Assembly (NCBI GenBank): GCA_015207365.1
Contig: JADEXA010000006.1
Span: 62,001-126,000, forward strand
Direction: 5' to 3'
Source: Vacuolonema iberomarrocanum LEGE 07170
GTDB taxonomy: Bacteria > Cyanobacteriota > Cyanobacteriia > Elainellales > Elainellaceae
Length of the DNA stretch: 64,000 nucleotides
Within the stretch, counting starts at the first letter, position 1, and each line of letters starts with the position of its first letter. Made by a program: the position numbers and the translations under genes. Shown one piece after another: positions 61,580 to 64,000 of this stretch. The notes under the pieces were generated by a model. The model made no database searches, had not been told where the DNA came from, and saw only the letters and a program-made list of their open reading frames with translations.

Positions 61580-63622
61580 TCACATGGGTGGAGTCGAGGA
61601 CGGTTGAGCGCTGTCTTCGCTCGCCTCATCGATGTCTTCTGCAACCAATGGGAGGGGGTGTCTTTCATTTTTCTTCTTCGGTTGCTCATTGGTGTGATCG
61701 CTTGCATCGGCAGGAGATTGACCGTTTGCATCGGTGACCGATTGATCGTCTGCGCTGGCCAGATCTTGCTGCACAAACGGCTGATGTAGGTCGCCTTCCG
61801 TAGAGGGATACCACATTTTTTGCTGAGGCATGCCGAGCTCGATGCCTTCTTCTTCTAGCGCTGTCAGAACTCGTAGCCGAAATTCTCGCCCGACGGCCCA
61901 TTGCTGGAGGGGTTCTGTTTTAATCCAGGTGCGGATGAGTAAGCCTGCATGGGTGGCCTCGTCGATACCCAGCACTTCAGGGGGATCAACAATGAGCGAT
62001 CGCCAGTGTGAGTCGCTGTAAATATCACTGGCCACCCGACGGATCAAATCCAGTGCCCTGCGAGGGTTTGTGTCTGCCGCAACCTCGACAGTGTGATCCA
62101 CCCGTGCCCAGCTTCGGGTCAGGTTCTCGACTCGATTGATACAACTGTTGGGTAAGACAATTAGCCGTCCTTCCCCATTGCGCAGTTGAGTTGTTCGCAA
62201 GTTGAGGTTTTCCACAAACCCATTCACCCCATCCACCGCAATCACATCACCGATGGCGTATTGATCTTCCAGCAAGACCAAAAATCCATTAACAAGGTCG
62301 CGGATCAGGTTCTGGGATGCTAGCGAAACCGCAAAACCGAGGATTGCCCCAAATGCCAGAACAGAACTGGTGCTAAAGCCAATCAATTCCAGAATAAAAA
62401 GGATGGCGATGAAGTAAGTCAGGAATGTTGCCAGCCCCTTGAGCACATTGGCGATCGTTGTAATACGGAGCGATCGCCGTTTCACGTCTCCCATGACATT
62501 TTGTGTGCGCCACAAGGTCGCGGCCCGATTGATGCCCAAATCCATCAAGCGCTTTACCAGTCCAGCCGCACCCCAAACGAGGAAAATTAGCAATGGGGAG
62601 AACAGTACAGCTCCTACGGTGAAGCTCCATAGGGGAAATTGACCCGCAACAAATGAAATCCCGATAATCCAGGCGATGATTTGCAACCACACCAGCAGCC
62701 ACTGAAAAAAGTCTACCCAGCGAAGGCGCTGATCCAAGTCGAAGTAACTTTTGATGGCCTCCAGAATTTCTAGTTGTTGCCGGAAATCAATGGCTGTGTT
62801 GGGTTCGTCCATATTGGGCTGGTCTGGAGCCTCATCCTTTTGGCGGGCTTGCAACAACTGTTTGCGATGCTTCAGTTGCTTGCGAAGTGTCCAGCTCAAT
62901 GTACTAAAACCAATTAAGCCTGCCAGGACAATGAGGGTAAACCGTGCCCACCCCCAGATTGCCTCTGGCTGGCGCGATCGCAATTGTTCTGTGAGCGCGG
63001 TCTGTAGCGTATCTCGCCAATTTTCCGCTAGCTCGTCCTGGGGTAAACCGTGATACTCGGCATCTGTCTGGGTTACTGTCAGCAATGCCTGGGGCTCTGT
63101 GCGGATCTGATCCGATGCCATCAGCACCGTTTGCCCATTCAGTGTTCCGACTGTGATTTGCAAGGTTTCAGGATCGTACACCGTCTCATATTCAAAGCTT
63201 TCTGCCCACTTGGAAAAGCTTTCCAAAGAAACAATGTACCGCAACCGTTCCTCAATCTTCCAGGCTCGGAGTTCAACTGGAATCGACTCACCCGGATTGT
63301 CCCGGTCAAGAACTGTCGGGGACGCAATTTCAAACAACGCTGCTCCCCTCAAGCTCACAGCCGTGACCTCGGTATCGCCAATCCGCCGCACCCTGGAGGG
63401 AGGAGAAGCCGTGTCCGTTGGTGATGTGGATAGATCCGGTGCAGGAATTTGGGCCACAGCTACAGAATGAGTGGGGGCGATCGCCTCCACAGGCGAAACA
63501 GCCGCACCGGAATCCATTGTGCTGGCTATTCCAAAAGCAATTAACCCTAACAGTAGCAAGCGCCATGCCCGCTTGGGCAAACGAAACCTGAGCATAATTA
63601 CTGACATCATCCACATATTCAT
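61580..63622 (-). CDS. MscS-family mechanosensitive channel with periplasmic domain
   Basis: MscS channels open under membrane tension to release ions. The 680-residue product starts with a signal-like hydrophobic segment (12-38), a periplasmic domain (about 70-215, with FEYETVYDPETLQITVGTLN), and then several membrane helices between about 225 and 450. The pore-lining helix and beta domain are typical: FGAILGFAVSLASQNLIRDL and NGFLVLLEDQYAIGDVIAV, and later VENLNLRTTQLRNGEGRLIV. The C-terminal 70 residues are polar and low-complexity. No operon is apparent. Confidence 0.9.
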   Translation of the reverse strand: MNMWMMSVIMLRFRLPKRAWRLLLLGLIAFGIASTMDSGAAVSPVEAIAPTHSVAVAQIPAPDLSTSPTDTASPPSRVRRIGDTEVTAVSLRGAALFEIASPTVLDRDNPGESIPVELRAWKIEERLRYIVSLESFSKWAESFEYETVYDPETLQITVGTLNGQTVLMASDQIRTEPQALLTVTQTDAEYHGLPQDELAENWRDTLQTALTEQLRSRQPEAIWGWARFTLIVLAGLIGFSTLSWTLRKQLKHRKQLLQARQKDEAPDQPNMDEPNTAIDFRQQLEILEAIKSYFDLDQRLRWVDFFQWLLVWLQIIAWIIGISFVAGQFPLWSFTVGAVLFSPLLIFLVWGAAGLVKRLMDLGINRAATLWRTQNVMGDVKRRSLRITTIANVLKGLATFLTYFIAILFILELIGFSTSSVLAFGAILGFAVSLASQNLIRDLVNGFLVLLEDQYAIGDVIAVDGVNGFVENLNLRTTQLRNGEGRLIVLPNSCINRVENLTRSWARVDHTVEVAADTNPRRALDLIRRVASDIYSDSHWRSLIVDPPEVLGIDEATHAGLLIRTWIKTEPLQQWAVGREFRLRVLTALEEEGIELGMPQQKMWYPSTEGDLHQPFVQQDLASADDQSVTDANGQSPADASDHTNEQPKKKNERHPLPLVAEDIDEASEDSAQPSSTPPM

Positions 63623-63682
63623 TGCCCATTCTGCGGAGAAATGCAGATTTTGCCCACCCCCAACTGGGTCGTGGTGCTTGAG

Positions 63683-63786
63683 TTATACCAAAGCTGTGAG
63701 GGCTAGAACCGGAAATTGTTCTGGAGCCCTTGTACTGCAAAGGTTTCAAAACAATCTCTGGAGTGGGTTCTTAGCAAATTGGTACG
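63683..63786 (+). repeat. PE-D-like element, degenerate
   Basis: GTTATACCAA at the left and GGGTTCTTAGCAAATTGGTA at the right correspond to the PE-D2 ends (GGATTCTGAGCGAATTGGTA). The inner stem is not well kept. It lies in the gap between the MscS gene and the window end. Confidence 0.45.
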
Positions 63787-63892
63787 ACTACAGGGTGGTC
63801 AATTAAAAATAATCTTTCGCTGAGCGACTTGGAAATTTGACGCTAACTAAAATGAGAAGCCGAACTTCTTTACTGACGCTATGGTTCTGATC

Positions 63893-64000
63893 CTAGCTGA
63901 GCTGATCTTTGTGTGCCTGTAGAGTTTGTAGACTTCCCCCCGCATGGAGATTGCAATACACTGTTGCGAAGCCTGCGTCTTGTAACCACTCTGGTAGGTT
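63893..64000 (-). CDS. C-terminal end of a possible methyltransferase, cut by window edge
   Basis: A minus-strand frame enters at 64000 and ends with TAG at 63893, giving 35 residues: LPEWLQDAGFATVYCNLHAG and GSLQTLQAHK. The pattern W-L-x-DAGF-x-x-V followed by a GG and a final HK resembles the end of class I SAM-dependent methyltransferases of the UbiE/MenG type. The fragment is too short for certainty. Confidence 0.4.
   Translation of the reverse strand, partial: NLPEWLQDAGFATVYCNLHAGGSLQTLQAHKDQLS

Overview
The window is a stretch of cyanobacterial chromosome. The evidence is the frequent HIP1 octamer GCGATCGC, the divergent petB-petD / ctpA arrangement, and several cyanobacterial-type genes: GshB, a Tab2-like protein, a NACHT NTPase, a ferredoxin-HTH regulator of the CnfR/PatB family, an EbsA-like protein and a MacAB/DevBCA-type exporter. 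The CnfR/PatB-type regulator points to a lineage with nitrogen-fixation ancestry, probably filamentous, but no nif gene lies in the window. I see no phage genes, no CRISPR array, no rRNA and no intact transposase.

Layout. 1-1.3 kb: 5' part of glutathione synthetase and a membrane protein. 1.3-4.3 kb: sparse, with two small conserved-looking genes and several hairpins. 4.3-10 kb: GT4 glycosyltransferase, RbgA/YlqF GTPase and a large GH57/DUF3536 protein. 10.2-14.6 kb: zinc-ribbon membrane protein, RsbW-like anti-sigma kinase, petD, petB and divergent ctpA. 15.5-19.9 kb: DHH phosphoesterase, SixA phosphatase, Tab2-like protein and PmbA/TldD-type protein. 20-26.4 kb: ferrochelatase-like protein with a poly-His tail, Fe-S aldo/keto reductase, bifunctional nuclease, riboflavin synthase and M23 peptidase. 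27.4-41.8 kb: Ser/Thr kinase-TPR protein, TamB, conserved unknowns, EbsA-like protein, HI0933-type flavoprotein, amidase and PdhB. 42.6-48.6 kb: CnfR/PatB-like regulator, then an accessory-looking segment with a tRNA-like locus, two tiny ORFs and an HTH-NACHT NTPase. 48.9-55.8 kb: GlcD, DUF92 protein, VOC protein, debranching-type glycosidase and RNase III. 57-63.6 kb: three-gene exporter with its GbsR/MarR-type regulator, and an MscS channel. The window ends in the last codons of a possible methyltransferase.

Functional links. Genes at 10, 12, 17.5 and 40.8 kb serve photosynthetic electron transport, photosystem biogenesis or central carbon metabolism. The GH57 protein and the debranching-type enzyme both act on alpha-glucans. 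TamB, the M23 peptidase, the amidase, the exporter and the MscS channel are envelope functions. Most genes stand alone. The clear operons are petB-petD and the exporter.

The most unusual feature is not a gene. The intergenic space is packed with long, nearly perfect DNA palindromes that fall into at least six families (called PE-A to PE-F here). Each family has conserved flanks and an inner hairpin whose two arms change together between copies. Some copies have lost the inner hairpin, one is fused with another family, one supplies the last codons of a gene, and four different families lie end to end in 414 bp. The second unusual feature is a minus-strand tRNA-like gene (45596-45681) with canonical acceptor, D and T arms but an anticodon arm extended to about 10 base pairs, lying 600 bp upstream of the NACHT gene.
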